Shown here in pieces: positions 41,501-57,927 of a DNA stretch of 64,000 nt. How positions within the stretch are numbered: the stretch's first letter is position 1; each line of letters opens with the position of its first letter. The stretch spans positions 23,068 to 87,067 of the forward strand of contig JAQGBZ010000271.1 in NCBI GenBank assembly GCA_034687125.1. Reading direction: 5' to 3'. Source of the stretch: Neelides folsomi (lineage: Eukaryota; Arthropoda; Collembola; Neelipleona; Neelidae). A program made the translations under genes and the position numbers. Under the pieces are notes generated by a model, which worked only from the letters and a program-made list of their open reading frames with translations, made no database searches and had not been told where the DNA came from.

Positions 41501-44500
41501 GTTTGGATACACAATTGAAACAATACAGTTACTCATGCTCCCTATGGTCACATCCATGTAAGAGCCGATTATATTTAATTGTAATATTTTAATTGTTCTC
41601 AATTTAGTTAATAATGATAGAAGTTTTATTGATGTCTTGTTGGTTATTAATGCTTTTGTTTTGTAATATGAAATCCTTGATATAAAAATTGATGGAAAAT
41701 TGATTGATTATTAAAAGGAAAGAAGCGTTGGGCTCAATGGGAAACGACGCACCTCTTGCATGTCTGTCACTTTTCCAACCACTTCCTTATGAATATTTCA
41801 AGCAGCTCTTTGCTCAAGTAAGTCTTTTATTAAGTGAGAATCTCCGAAAATGTTGTAATTTAACACTTTGAATTGACAGGTGACGAATCCTCCGATTGAT
41901 CCTTTTCGTGAGAGGATTGTCATGTCGCTCGCATGTCCCGTAGGACCAGAAGCCAACATTTTGGAACCAAGTTCTGAACAATGTCACCGACTTTTCATTC
42001 CTCATCCAATCCTTTCTATTTGGGATCTCGAAGTTCTCAAAGCTACCCGTCATCGAGGCTGGAGGGTAAAGTCGCATATATAAATTCCCGTGTTATTTAT
42101 TACAATTATTTAATTTGGTGTTAATAATCTTAATAATATGAGCATGATTTAACTTTAGACAAAAGTTATTGACATTACATATGAGAAAAGCGAAGGGCCA
42201 GGTGGATTATCCGAAGGACTCAACAGAGTTTGCAAAGAATCTTGTCATGCTGCTGAAAATGATTACGAAATGATTATTCTATCTGATAGAGCTGCTGGAA
42301 AAAGAAGGTTGGCAAAATCACTTTTAACACCAAATACAATTTTGTATTAAAAATATAATATTTTAAAATTTCACATTTAATTTAATTCTTTTTTTCGCTA
42401 ATTACATTTATTACATAATTATCGTGTTTATATGTTACGTATCTAATAAATATTTCAGAGTCCCAATGAGTGCTCTTTTGGCTCTTGGTGCCGTTCATCA
42501 CCATTTGATTGAAGAGCGACAAAGAATGAAAGTCGGACTTATTCTCGAGACAGGAGAAGCGAGAGAAGTTCATCACATGTGTGTTCTTCTTGGTTATGGA
42601 GCTGATGGAGTTTGTCCTTATTTGGTATTTGAAACTGCCCGATCACTCCGATCCGAAGGAATCATCGATGCTTCTATCAACGACAAGCAAATATTTGAGG
42701 TTTTTGCTCTTTTTTACCCAAGCTTATAAGATTTTAAACCTTATCTCAATTTTCCCTTTCCAAATCTTATTAGAATTACTCTGGATCAATGGAGCGAGGG
42801 ATTGCGAAAGTGATGGCTAAAATGGGAATCTCAACGCTCCAGTCGTACAAAGGAGCTCAAATCTTCGAAGCCGTTGGTCTTGCCGACGAAGTCATAAATA
42901 AATGCTTTAAAGGAACTGAGTCCAGAATTGGTGGAGTGACATTTAAAGTGTTGGCCGAAGAAGCTTTCGAACGTCACGCTCTCACTTACCAAGATCGCGA
43001 GTGTGACAATTTAGTCCTCAGAAATCCCGGAATCTATCATTGGCGACAAGGAGGAGAAAAACACATCAATGATCCAGTGAGCATTGCCAATCTTCAGGAA
43101 GCAGTGAAGAATAAGAGCAAAAGTGCTTATGAGAAATTTGTCGAGTCGGGTCATGAGAGCGTGAGGGATTGCGCATTGAGAGGTCAACTCGATTTGGTTT
43201 TGTCGGATGGAGGACCCTTGGATTTGTCGTCTGTTGAACCTGCAGCAGAAATTGTCAAACGGTTCGCGACCGGTGCTATGAGTTTTGGCTCCATTTCCAT
43301 TGAAGCTCATACAACACTTGCAATTGCAATGAATCGAATTGGAGGAAAGTCAAATACTGGAGAAGGAGGTAATTTTTTAATTACTTTTTAATATCAATGG
43401 CCAATGTAATCTAATAATTATTTTAGAATATTTGAACTTTACTAATTAATTATTTGTATTTGTTTGACTTAAAGGTGAAAATCCTGATCGTTACTTGGAC
43501 CAAGATCCAATGTTCAATAAACGGTCCGCGATTAAGCAAGTTGCTTCAGGTCGCTTTGGGGTCACTATTGCCTATTTAGCCAACGCGGATGATTTACAAA
43601 TCAAAATGGCCCAAGGAGCAAAACCCGGAGAAGGCGGCGAACTTCCAGCCCACAAAGTATCCAAAGATATCGCAGCAACGAGACATTCAGTTGCTGGCGT
43701 TGGTCTAATCTCACCCCCGCCTCATCATGACATTTATTCAATTGAAGATTTGGCTGAGCTCATTTATGATCTCAAATGTGCAAATCCAAATGCGAGGATT
43801 TCAGTGAAACTCGTGTCTGAAGTTGGAGTTGGAACTATTGCTGCTGGTGTTGCAAAAGTAAATGATTACCTACTCCAAAACCATGAAACCTGTACCAAAC
43901 TAAGAATTTACAAATCTTAAATATGCTTCTAATATATTATAATTATAATTTATTAAACAGGGTAAAGCAGAACACATTGTAATTTCTGGACATGATGGAG
44001 GAACCGGGGCAAGTTCATGGACAGGAATCAAAGCCGCAGGTCTTCCTTGGGAGCTCGGAATATCCGAAACTCATCAAACCCTCGTTTTGAACAATTTGCG
44101 AAGCCGAGTTGTTCTTCAAGCAGATGGACAAATCCGTACGGGTTTTGATGTCATTGTTGCTGCTGCGCTTGGTGCTGATGAATTCGGTTTCTCAACTGCT
44201 CCTTTAATTGCGATGGGTTGCACCATGATGAGGAAATGCCATTTGAACACCTGTCCCGTGGGGATTGCAACGCAGGATCCGGTTCTAAGAAAGAAGTTTG
44301 AAGGAAAGCCAGAATACGTTGTAAATTATCTTTTCATGCTCGCTGAGGAAGTTCGGGACATGATGGCTAAAATGGGGATTAAAAGATTCCAAGATCTCGT
44401 TGGTCGCACAGATCTGTTGAAAGTGAAGGACACGAGTCATCCCAAAGGGAAATACTTGAATTTTGGTGGTCTTCTTAAAAACGCTCTTTACATGCGACCT

Positions 44501-47500
44501 GGAGTGAATATTGTTGGTGGTTCAGTCCCACAAGATTTTGAACTCGAGAAACGGCTCGATAATCAATTGCTCGCTATGACGGCTCCTGTCCTAAAAGGGC
44601 AACAATCAAGAGTTGATATTGAAATGGATATTTGGAATAGTTGCAGAGCATTTGCGACTACTTTATCATACCATATTGCAAAGTATGTTTTCTCATATTT
44701 TTCTCATTAGAATTAGTAGTATGTATCTGTAATTGTAATTAGTTTGGTTAAATCATTGCATTAAATTGAGTACCTAATTAAATTAATTAAATTAAATATA
44801 TTTTTAATTATTAATAGGGAATTTGACGAAGAAGGACTTCCAGATAACAGCATTAACATCAAACTGAAGGGTTCAGCTGGACAGAGTTTCTGTGCTTTTA
44901 TGGCCAAAGGGGTTCATGTAACGTTGGAGGGAGACGCGAACGATTATGTGGCTAAAGGGCTAAGTGGCGGTGAAGTGATCATTTTTCCACCAAAAGGAAT
45001 GGACCCTGATTTCAAAAGTGAAGATAATGTGATTGCTGGAAATGTTTGTCTTTATGGAGCGACATCAGGGCGGGCGTTCATAAGGGGAATTGCCGCTGAG
45101 CGTTTCTGTGTGAGGAATTCAGGAGCGGTGGCTGTCGTTGAAGGAGTCGGAGATCACGGATGTGAATATATGACAGGAGGAACTGTATTGATTTTGGGAC
45201 TAACTGGAAGGAATTTTGCTGCTGGGATGAGTGGAGGAATTGCCTATATATACGATATTGATGGATCTTTTAACTCGTAAGGATAATCATGATTAACCAA
45301 ATTTAATTAATTAGTTAATAAAAAACAACAAATAAAAAACTAAAATATTATGAAATACAAATTCAGAAATCGAACTGTTAATTGATTGTAAATATTTCAT
45401 TATTTAGAAAATGTAATAAATCAATGGTCGACGTCCATCCATTAGATTTACAAGAAGACATTGATCTTGTGGAAGAACTTCTAAAGGAATTTATATCTAA
45501 AACAAATTCAGTTGTTGCCAGTCGGATGTTGGAAGAATGGCCGGTCATCACGAGAAAGTTCGTCAAAGTTTTCCCTCACGAATACCAAAGGGCTTTGAAG
45601 CAAATGGAAGAAGAGAAAGAGAAGGAAATGGCCGAGAAGCCAACCGAGGAGATTAAAACGGACGGCCCAGTGGGCGACATCGAGGAATTGGTTCCAGATA
45701 AAATTCGCGGTTTCATGAAATATGGACGAGAAAAGTCGAGCTATCGAGAAGCCGCGAAAAGAGCCGACGACTGGGACGAAATTTACAATTGGAAAGGAGT
45801 GAAGAAAGGACTTCGCAAACAAGCAGCTCGATGCATGGACTGCGGTGTTCCCTTTTGTCAATCTTCACATGGTTGTCCTCTAGGGAATATCATTCCTAAA
45901 TGGAACGAACTCGTTTATCAAGATAATTGGAAAGAAGCTTTGGCTCAATTGCTCCAAACCAACAATTTCCCCGAATTCACTGGTCGAGTTTGTCCAGCTC
46001 CATGTGAAGGAGCGTGTGTGTTGGGGATCAATGAGCCAGCCGTTACGATTAAGAACATTGAATGCTCGATCATTGACAAGGCCTTTGAAGAAGGATGGAT
46101 GGTTGTGGACAATCCGTTGAGTAGGACTGGGAAGAAAGTGGCCGTGGTTGGGTCAGGGCCTGCAGGACTTGCTGCAGCTCATCAATTGAACAAAGCTGGC
46201 CATTTGGCTACTGTTTTTGAGAGGAACGACAGAGCTGGTGGACTTTTGCAATATGGAATCCCAACGATGAAACTCTCAAAGGAAGTTGTTCAAAGGAGAG
46301 TTCAATTATTGCAGAAAGAGGGAATTGACTTCAGACTTAATTGTCATGTTGGGACGGATATCTCTGGAAAAGTATGCTTTTAATTTTTTAATTTAGAGTG
46401 GTTTAATTTAAACATTTAGACTTGCTGCCAATTAAAATTCAGCTACATAAAATACACCTTTTATTTGCAAATATGTACTATTAGAAAACTATAAAATTTT
46501 TATTAAATTACAAAATAATAAATATTAAATCGACTTAAATTGAATTTGTGTAATTTTATAGGAATTATATGATGAATTCGACGCAGTGATTTTATGCCTT
46601 GGAGCGACGTGGCCAAGAGATTTGCCAATTCCGGGCCGACAACTTGAAGGAATTCACTATGCGATGAACTTCTTAGAGACTTGGCAAAAGAAGCAAATGG
46701 GAAATTCAATCAATCATCTCCCACTCTCTGCAAATGGGAAAGATGTGATTGTTATTGGTGGAGGAGATACGGGTTGCGATTGCATTGGAACTTCTTTGAG
46801 ACAAGGGGCGAATTCAATTGTCACATTTGAGATTTTGTCTGAACCACCTCCGGGCCGAGCAAGGGACAATCCTTGGCCACAATGGCCAAGAACCTTTAAG
46901 GTTGATTATGGACATGAAGAAGTAAAGGTTAAACATGGACAAGATCCAAGAAAGTTTTCGACAATGAGCAAAGTAAGACATTTGAACAGAATTAAAAGCT
47001 AAATACAATATTGCTGTATCTGTAATTAACAATTGACTTTCTTAATAAGGAATTCATCGATGATGGAACTGGACATGTTGCCGGAATCCGAACAGTTCAA
47101 GTCGATTGGAAGAGAGACGAAACAGGCAGATGGAAAATGGAAGAAATCCCTGGATCCGAACAAGTAAGTTTAATTTAACTAATCAATTAAACTAAAATTC
47201 TGTAGTTGGATTTTCATCTCATCTGAAAGTTATTAAAAATGCTTTATTTTTTTATTAGATATATAAATGTGATATGGTTCTTCTCGCAATGGGATTCCTT
47301 GGTCCAGAAAAAGGCCTCATTTCAGAGTTGGAACTTGAGCAAGATGCAAGGAGCAACATTTGGACAGGCAAAGGGAAATATGGAACGTCTGTTCCTCGCG
47401 TCTTTGCAGCCGGTGATTGTCGACGTGGGCAATCTCTTGTCGTTTGGGCCATTTCCGAAGGTCGACAAGTGGCAAGGGAGGTTGATGAATTCCTTGCTGG

Positions 47501-47567
47501 AAATACAACACTTCCCACCGTCGGTGGAATTATTCAAACACTCACCTTCAGTTCCCAAAAGGGCTAA
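35589..47567 (+). CDS. NAD(P)H-dependent glutamate synthase (GOGAT), fused large and small subunits
   Basis: Exons: 35589-35738, 38246-38376, 38593-38719, 39303-39431, 39596-39828, 40389-40593, 40862-41351, 41461-41557, 41718-41817, 41880-42065, 42159-42307, 42459-42699, 42774-43368, 43475-43857, 43961-44682, 44818-45276, 45408-46371, 46562-46972, 47050-47163, 47259-47567. Total 6195 nt, 2064 aa, normal for eukaryotic GOGAT. It makes two glutamates from glutamine and 2-oxoglutarate. Residues 1-34 are a propeptide; Cys35 (DACGVGFI) is the N-terminal nucleophile of the class II glutaminase. The FMN/synthase domain carries the 3Fe-4S cysteines 1159, 1165 and 1170 ([12 protein letters not shown]), followed by the GXGXG beta-helix. 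From about 1550 the small-subunit-like part has 4Fe-4S cysteine sets ([18 protein letters not shown]), an FAD motif ([10 protein letters not shown]) and an NAD(P)H motif ([11 protein letters not shown]). All key residues are present, so the enzyme looks functional. No clear mitochondrial presequence. Intron 5 is GC-AG. Confidence 0.96.
35739..38245 (+). other. Glutamate synthase intron 1
   Basis: A 2.5-kb intron directly after the exon carrying the propeptide and catalytic Cys. AT-rich with only chance frames. A 10-bp inverted repeat (TTAGCTAATT at 36784-36793 and AATTAGCTAA at 36797-36806) is the only structure noted. Confidence 0.6.
39829..39834 (+). other. GC-type 5' splice site (GC-AG intron 5 of glutamate synthase)
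   Basis: The exon ends ...CCGTTAAG and the intron begins GCAAGT, ending CATTTCAG at 40388. The conserved protein joins as WERAHPLR then [13 protein letters not shown], which fixes the boundary. No GT in the correct phase is available nearby. AG|GCAAGT is the classical strong GC-donor context. Confidence 0.85.
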
Positions 47568-49551
47568 ACTGCAAAAATTCTCATACGCCCATTTTAGTAC
47601 TAAAATATAAAATAGACAAAGGGTAAAAACTTATATGAAATTCAGAGCCAACAAGATGGAAAAAATCTATTGGCCATGATATACTATAATATAATATTGC
47701 GAATATTCCAGTCATATGTCTAGTTGCGGATCTTGAAACAATTACGAGGAATCACATCTATTATATTCATTGCACAAAGAACTCGAGGAAAATATTTATT
47801 TATTTATTTACACGAGTTTGCTCTAATTCCCATCTTTTAGAATATTATACGTAACAACTATAAATGGAGAAAGACATTAATTGTTATTACGTAGAATCTA
47901 AACAAACTTGACTTTATGTAACTCTCACGAGCCAGTAAGAATAATTGATTGATCAATAATTAACTAAACATTAATTGAGACAAAGAAGTTAAGAATCTTT
48001 CTCCTTTTCGCTCTTTTGCCCTTTTCTCTCCATCTCACTCACTTGTTAATTCAACACTGGATTTTACTTTATACTTATACACAGGTAAGTATGTAATTAT
48101 ATTTTACAATTAGTTTCTAATTTACGTGCACGGTGATGAACTGAGGAGAAGGACGTGGAACCTCTGACAATAAACTTTGTGCTTCCATTCTCGATGAGTA
48201 AATTTGAACATCGATTCCATAGTCGACATTTAGACTATAATATTATAAAATATAAAATTATGTACTTTTTAACTTACTTTATTAATATAAAAAATATTTA
48301 TCATATATCAATTAATACCTTTTGTTTTTTATAATAGGTAAAAGTTAAAGATTTTATTATTTTATTAGGATATTATTTTACATTGAGTTTTATCAAATAT
48401 GATATTTAAGTTAGTTGTAAGAAATTAAAGAATGTAAAAATTAGCAACTTTATTTTCAATTATTTTTTAATAATTATCATTTATCTGTATATTATTGTAT
48501 ACCAATATAATAGGTATTTTATTAGTATTTATATAAAAAGCAAGTTTGTTTTCTCTTATTTGTTTTTAATAAATACTTTAATAATCCTTTAATAGGATAT
48601 AAATAAAACTGTTAGATTGTAAATTGCAACATTACAATCCCTATCATCTCATTAAATGTAAATGATTTATTTTATAAATTATTTTAATGAATCAACCCTT
48701 TTGTTGTTAATTATGTTTATTTATGAGCACGAATCATTTTCTTTACAGCATAGTGAAAAAATGTAGAAGATGGTACTAAATGTAAAAATGTATAATTAAA
48801 ATGCCATATATCTAATAGAATTAACAATGTAATTGTAAGCATAATACCTAGAACGTCGTACCTAATTGTTGTGATTTTCAAATAGGTTAAATATAATGAA
48901 ACAATTATAAAAGAAAAGAGATAATATATTGCGTAACATACTTATTTAAACCAATATACCATGGTGGCTTCAATATCTGCTCCCAAGTCTGCTCCTTTTA
49001 AAGGATCATTTGACAAAATAGTTATCATGATATTATACGTATGTGTAGTAAAAAGTCATTTTAGTTAAAATGAAATATTGTGAAAATACCAAAAATGAAT
49101 AAAATTGTCAAAATGAACGTCTGATCACTCATTTGTCATAATTAAATTATATTGTAGGAACTTGATAATAATAGTGAATTAGTGAAGAATTGATGCATTT
49201 CAATAATTAATTAAAATATTTATTAATCGTGTTTATGAAGTCACACTGATCTGTATGCCGTTTGAATGAAAAAAATCTGTACCAGAGAAGAAATTTCCCT
49301 CTAGGAAATGAATTTAATAAAATTAATTAATACATTCCGTTATTTTTCTCACAAACTTTTAGTTTTAATATATATATATTATATATATAACAAAGACCTC
49401 AATAGAATTTATTTACATTCACTTTTATAGAGTTGCCACTTCCCACATTCTATTCTGTATCTTTTTTACACTGCGCTTTCATCCTATTTCCATTACTTCA
49501 ATTCTCTGAAAATGATTAAAATAAGCACATTTAGCACACTTGAATTTAATT
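47568..49551. other. Intergenic region between convergent glutamate synthase and GckIII genes
   Basis: Two convergent 3' ends share this very AT-rich stretch, so it should contain both poly(A) sites. A perfect splice-donor consensus (ACAG|GTAAGTATG, GT at 48085) occurs on the plus strand but has no coding frame with it. No gene was recognised. Confidence 0.6.
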
Positions 49552-53717
<4,166 letters not shown>

Positions 53718-55758
53718 CTTGGATAAATTCTCTTGAAAAGTTAATGATTCTTTTACAATTACAACAAACTCGAGTTTTCAACAAATAATCGAACCCTAAG
53801 CACAAATAACATAAAATTAGTAAATAAATAATGATTAATGGATTAATGAATGATTAATTATAAAAGATTAGGCAAGGAATATTTAAAATACTACGTAAAT
53901 GACATGAATTGATTGAACACGTTTTAACATCGGATAAGTAATTACATACTTGATCATATCATGAAAACCTTTGTCTTTTAAGCTTTTAATGATTAATCGA
54001 TTTCATTAAACATGCATGAAAGCATGAAATGTCTTCTTAAGGTTTAATCAACTATGATAGCTAAATAAATATAGAAAAGGTTCGTTTTGAGTAATTTGGA
54101 AATTGCATGAGTAACTCGGTAAAAAAAATAATTATTATGTTTAAAGATAAAGTTGAATTTGGAATGTAATAGGTTATCGGAAAAGCAATTTACAGATCAA
54201 TAGAATTGGAAATCAATTGAAAGGTTTATCAGCTACGAGGAAGGTGATTTTCAAACGCGCACCTTATCAATTCGAGTACTTTCCCCCTTTTGTTAAATAT
54301 ATATATAGAATAAAGAAATAATCAACTTACTTTTAGGTATACAGAGCTGATAAATGGCTTTGACGTGACAAAGTCAAAAGCTGTGTATTTTCCTTTTTTT
54401 GATAAATCATAAGACGGGAAGAAAAGGATGAGTTTTAAATCAACGTCGAGTTTCTTACTTGGAATTCCTCTTCACTTCTTAACTAATTGAATGAGCCATT
54501 GACAGCTGTCAGTTTAAACTTGAGAAGATTTGACACAACACAGAGAGTTCCGAAATGGAAACTTAAGATCTCAAACTTCGCCACTTAAAATGTTTAATTC
54601 GTAATGATGAACCGAAATAAGAAGTCGGCCATAAATAAAAAGAACTCGCGATCCTGAGACACTATAAAAAGCAAGAAGCAAATCCAAGTTGTCGAGCAGG
54701 TCAACAAGAACTGTTCTTCCTACAAAAACCCAAAGTTCCCATTTATTTAAATGACCTCTCCAGCTGATTGATTTATCCTCTGGTTCTCGGACCAAAAAAT
54801 ATCCAAAATTAAACCACTTTTACGAACCAATTATCCAGGTAAAACTTAAGCCCAGGATTAGTGAATAAATTAGAAAGAATTGGATGTGAAAAAAATTCCA
54901 GTAAATTGAATTTTGAGTTAATTACGAACTGCAGCGTACCTTACATTTGATTCGCGTGAATGTTGAAATAATAAGCGTTGGAGGTAATGATATCCGGGAA
55001 GGGGTTGTTCCATATTCTGTTTAGTTGTATTTGGCCAACTCGTTCTTCTCGTCCATTTTGAGTCCCCTGTGAACCCCGAGGTGTGGAGGGCTGTTGAAGC
55101 TTCAAATTACCTCACTCGTCACCCACCTTCACCCAACACACCTGGGACACCCCCGACCGCCCCCTTCAGTGTTCAAATCAACATTTTTCAATTACCTCGC
55201 TAATTAAACAATCCAATTCAAATTAATAGCACTTACTTGGACCAGATAAATTAATAGGACTCAAGGCGGAATTTTCCTCTTCATCCACAAATCCTCAACC
55301 CAGATGATGCGTAGTTTGGGCTATTTTCCAAAAGCCTTTATAGGCGCATAGGCCCAATAAAACCACCAGCATCGGCCACGTTCTATTCAACGATCAATTT
55401 CCATGTTTGCCCCACAAGACTCAACCAAGATGATCTTGGAGAGATCAAATTGAGATCAAAATAATATTTACAATTTATTCAATTCATACTTCATACTTCA
55501 TGTTAGATTGTGAATTTAATTTATTTTTTAAACAAGTCCTTGAGGTTATAAAGCCAATAGGTGAGAAATGACATGAGAAATGTACAAAAATGAAATGACA
55601 CCAGGGCAGGGCAGGGCAGAGAGGATAACGAGGAGTTAAATAAATGGCCACTTTCCAAATGGTAAATAAACTAGAGGTAATAAAATGAACAAAGATGTTA
55701 CTGGTTAAACTGATTTATGCATGTGCCATTTTCACCTGTAATAATATTTATAGTACAA
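53718..55758. other. GckIII leader/promoter and region downstream of the Ly6 gene
   Basis: Minus-strand reading gives a good splice acceptor (TGTGCTTAG) just before 53795 and a GTAAGTTG donor candidate at 54330, suggesting a non-coding first exon of GckIII upstream of about 54331. A short GC-richer patch lies at about 55070-55175 and three GGGCA units near 55605-55620. The 3' UTR of the Ly6 gene occupies the distal end. Open frames here match nothing I recognise. Confidence 0.45.
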
Positions 55759-56600
55759 TCAAGCAATGGTTAATTTGGCTAGTAAGACTGTGAGGACAAG
55801 GGTGGAGGAAATGATCAAAGTTCCAACGCCGTTGCAGCTATCAGTATCGCAGGTGCACAAGAAGTTTTGAATCCCTTCATTAGCTGCCCATTTGCATCCA
55901 CCAACTTTCACGCCGTCAGTGAGAGCTCCGCAGGATCGGATGACCCGGGCGTGATAGTCTTTCACACTATCTGCTCAAGGAAAATTACCAGAATAAGCAA
56001 TGCAATGTGTGTAATTTATGTCTTATAAATGATATACTCTTAAATATCATTGAAGAGAAAAAATATTTTTTTTCTAATAAGTATGTAAGATATATACCGT
56101 TGTTGTTCTGAGGAGGAATTGAAAAACTGTTTTTCCTGCAAAATGTCCATTTTCCTTGAGGAAGGAGATCCCGTCTTTCTTTTGGCTGCTCTGCAGTCTT
56201 TAATAAGATTTAGGGAGAGATGAATCTTATTGATTTGATTATTAAAATAAATAACTTACGGGAGTGGAACTTGATTCAGGTTGTCCAGTAGGAACTGGAG
56301 ATTCCTCAACTCCTGTAGGTGTGGTTGTATCATACGTTGTTGAACTACCGTTTGGCAAGAAAGGACCAACATTGCAATCAACGAGATATTTGGTAGGAGG
56401 AATCACATCATCACAACCAGGATTATATTCAGAATTGCATACGTAGCATTTTAACCCTATTTTATAAGAAAAACGCAAAAATAAAAATTGTTTTTATAAT
56501 GAGCTCATAAGGAGTATAATCTGGATGATCTGAATTTACCTTGAGAGAGATGAAGAAATAAAATAATATTTGAACAAACAAGGAATACTCTACTGAACAT
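55759..56600 (-). CDS. Ly6/three-finger (quiver/sleepless-like) GPI-anchored protein with mucin-like insert
   Basis: Four exons on the minus strand: 56540-56600, 56260-56456, 56098-56197, 55759-55970. The phases join, 570 nt, 189 aa. Residues 1-21 are a hydrophobic signal peptide (MFSRVFLVCSNIILFLHLSQ). The mature part starts GLKCYVCNS, the typical opening of arthropod Ly6 proteins, and ends CTCDTDSCN followed by a hydrophobic tail (TLIISSTLVLTVLLAKLTIA), the layout of a GPI-anchored surface protein. Ten cysteines are seen in the mature chain, enough for five disulfides. Between the fourth and fifth cysteines there is an unusual insert rich in Ser, Thr, Pro and Glu (with one NGS site), encoded by the end of exon 2 and the start of exon 3. 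Relatives modulate ion channels and receptors or epithelial junctions; which role applies here cannot be told. Confidence 0.85.
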
Positions 56601-57927
56601 TTTGTCTAGTCTTCAAATTTCGAAAAATTGAGTGTAGGGACGATGGTGGTAAAGGATGAGTAATTCAGGAAACCTTCAAGTCAAGTGAGTTAAAGTTGAA
56701 TTGTTGATGAGTAGTGAAATTCTCATTTGACTTTCATAGAATTACTTCTGGAGGATAATGGGGAAGAAATTATCTTCCGTCATTACTCTCAACTTTGAAT
56801 CTAGCAATATAATAATTACATCCAAATTACCCAATTGGTCCAAATAATACTTGGTATACGAAAGTGTGAGTAAAGTAAGAAATGTTCCTTTGTCCTCGAA
56901 GATAAGTTCATCCGGATAATGATCCTGTTACACTCATCTATTTTAGTTCTAGTTCATTCAAGATTTCAACTCCATATTCCCAGTAGAAGAGATTCATTCT
57001 TCATTCTCAATGAGGAGCAAAAGCTTAATTTAACTAATTATAAGCAAATTAATTAGCTGATTCTTCTTTTGTTATACAGCTCTATACAGTGGCTATTACC
57101 GCTTCTTACCGCAGTATCACTTATCTTTGCATTCTTGTAGCTTCTAAATTGCACCAATCATTAGAAATGGTAAATTTTCAATTCAAGTATGGTAAAATTA
57201 ATAATATCACGTTGCTCGAATACTAATTTGTAATCCATCTTATTGTTATATCTTACAATTAGTTTAAATGACCCAAGAATCAAATACCTAGTAAAATTAG
57301 ATAAAAGCCTGAAATTACGTCAAACTAATTAGGACTTCTCATTGAAAGGTTTTATCTAAATGGGAAAATAACCACCTATAAGAATTTCACGCATTTCACA
57401 TCATTTACAAAATTCCACTACCTCATAGGTATTACATATATGACTAATTATGCTGGATTATATTGATGTCCGAGCTTAAACACTTTCAATCAGGCCATGA
57501 TAAAAGATAAAAAAACATATAATAAAAAGGTTTTTATATTCCATGATTTATGTAAATTAGAATTTTAGAATAGCATGAGATGAAGTCTAAAATAAATAAT
57601 TTAAGAGACTCGATTGTAATGTAATCTCATTTAAATTTTATTTACTTTTGTAGCCTACTTTAAAAATTATTTTAATGAATTTAACAATTTGCCCGATTAA
57701 AACAAATATACACAACAGTTAGATAAATATGCTTTAATATTATAACAATTATAAGATAGCTCGATAGATTCTGAAGAAGCCATAAAGCATAATATATAGA
57801 TCTAATACACTACTGAACAAAAGTCAATATAAAAGTACGATTATACTTTGTAAATAACAACTATTTATTGATTAAAGAAGAAAATAATAAAAGATAAATA
57901 TTGTACAAGTATACAAAAAGTTTGAAA
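56601..57927. other. Intergenic region between Ly6 and NOP56 genes
   Basis: Both neighbours are on the minus strand, so this holds the Ly6 promoter/leader and the NOP56 3' UTR. AT-rich; no open frame or RNA gene was recognised. Confidence 0.6.

Noticed and set aside
48081-48092. Perfect U1-type donor ACAG|GTAAGTATG downstream of glutamate synthase
   Set aside because: It lies after the stop codon in AT-rich intergenic DNA with no open frame before it; short consensus matches are expected by chance.
54571-54795. 74-codon minus-strand frame upstream of GckIII
   Set aside because: No splice sites join it in frame to GckIII exon 1 and the sequence is unrecognised; it probably lies in the promoter/5' UTR region.
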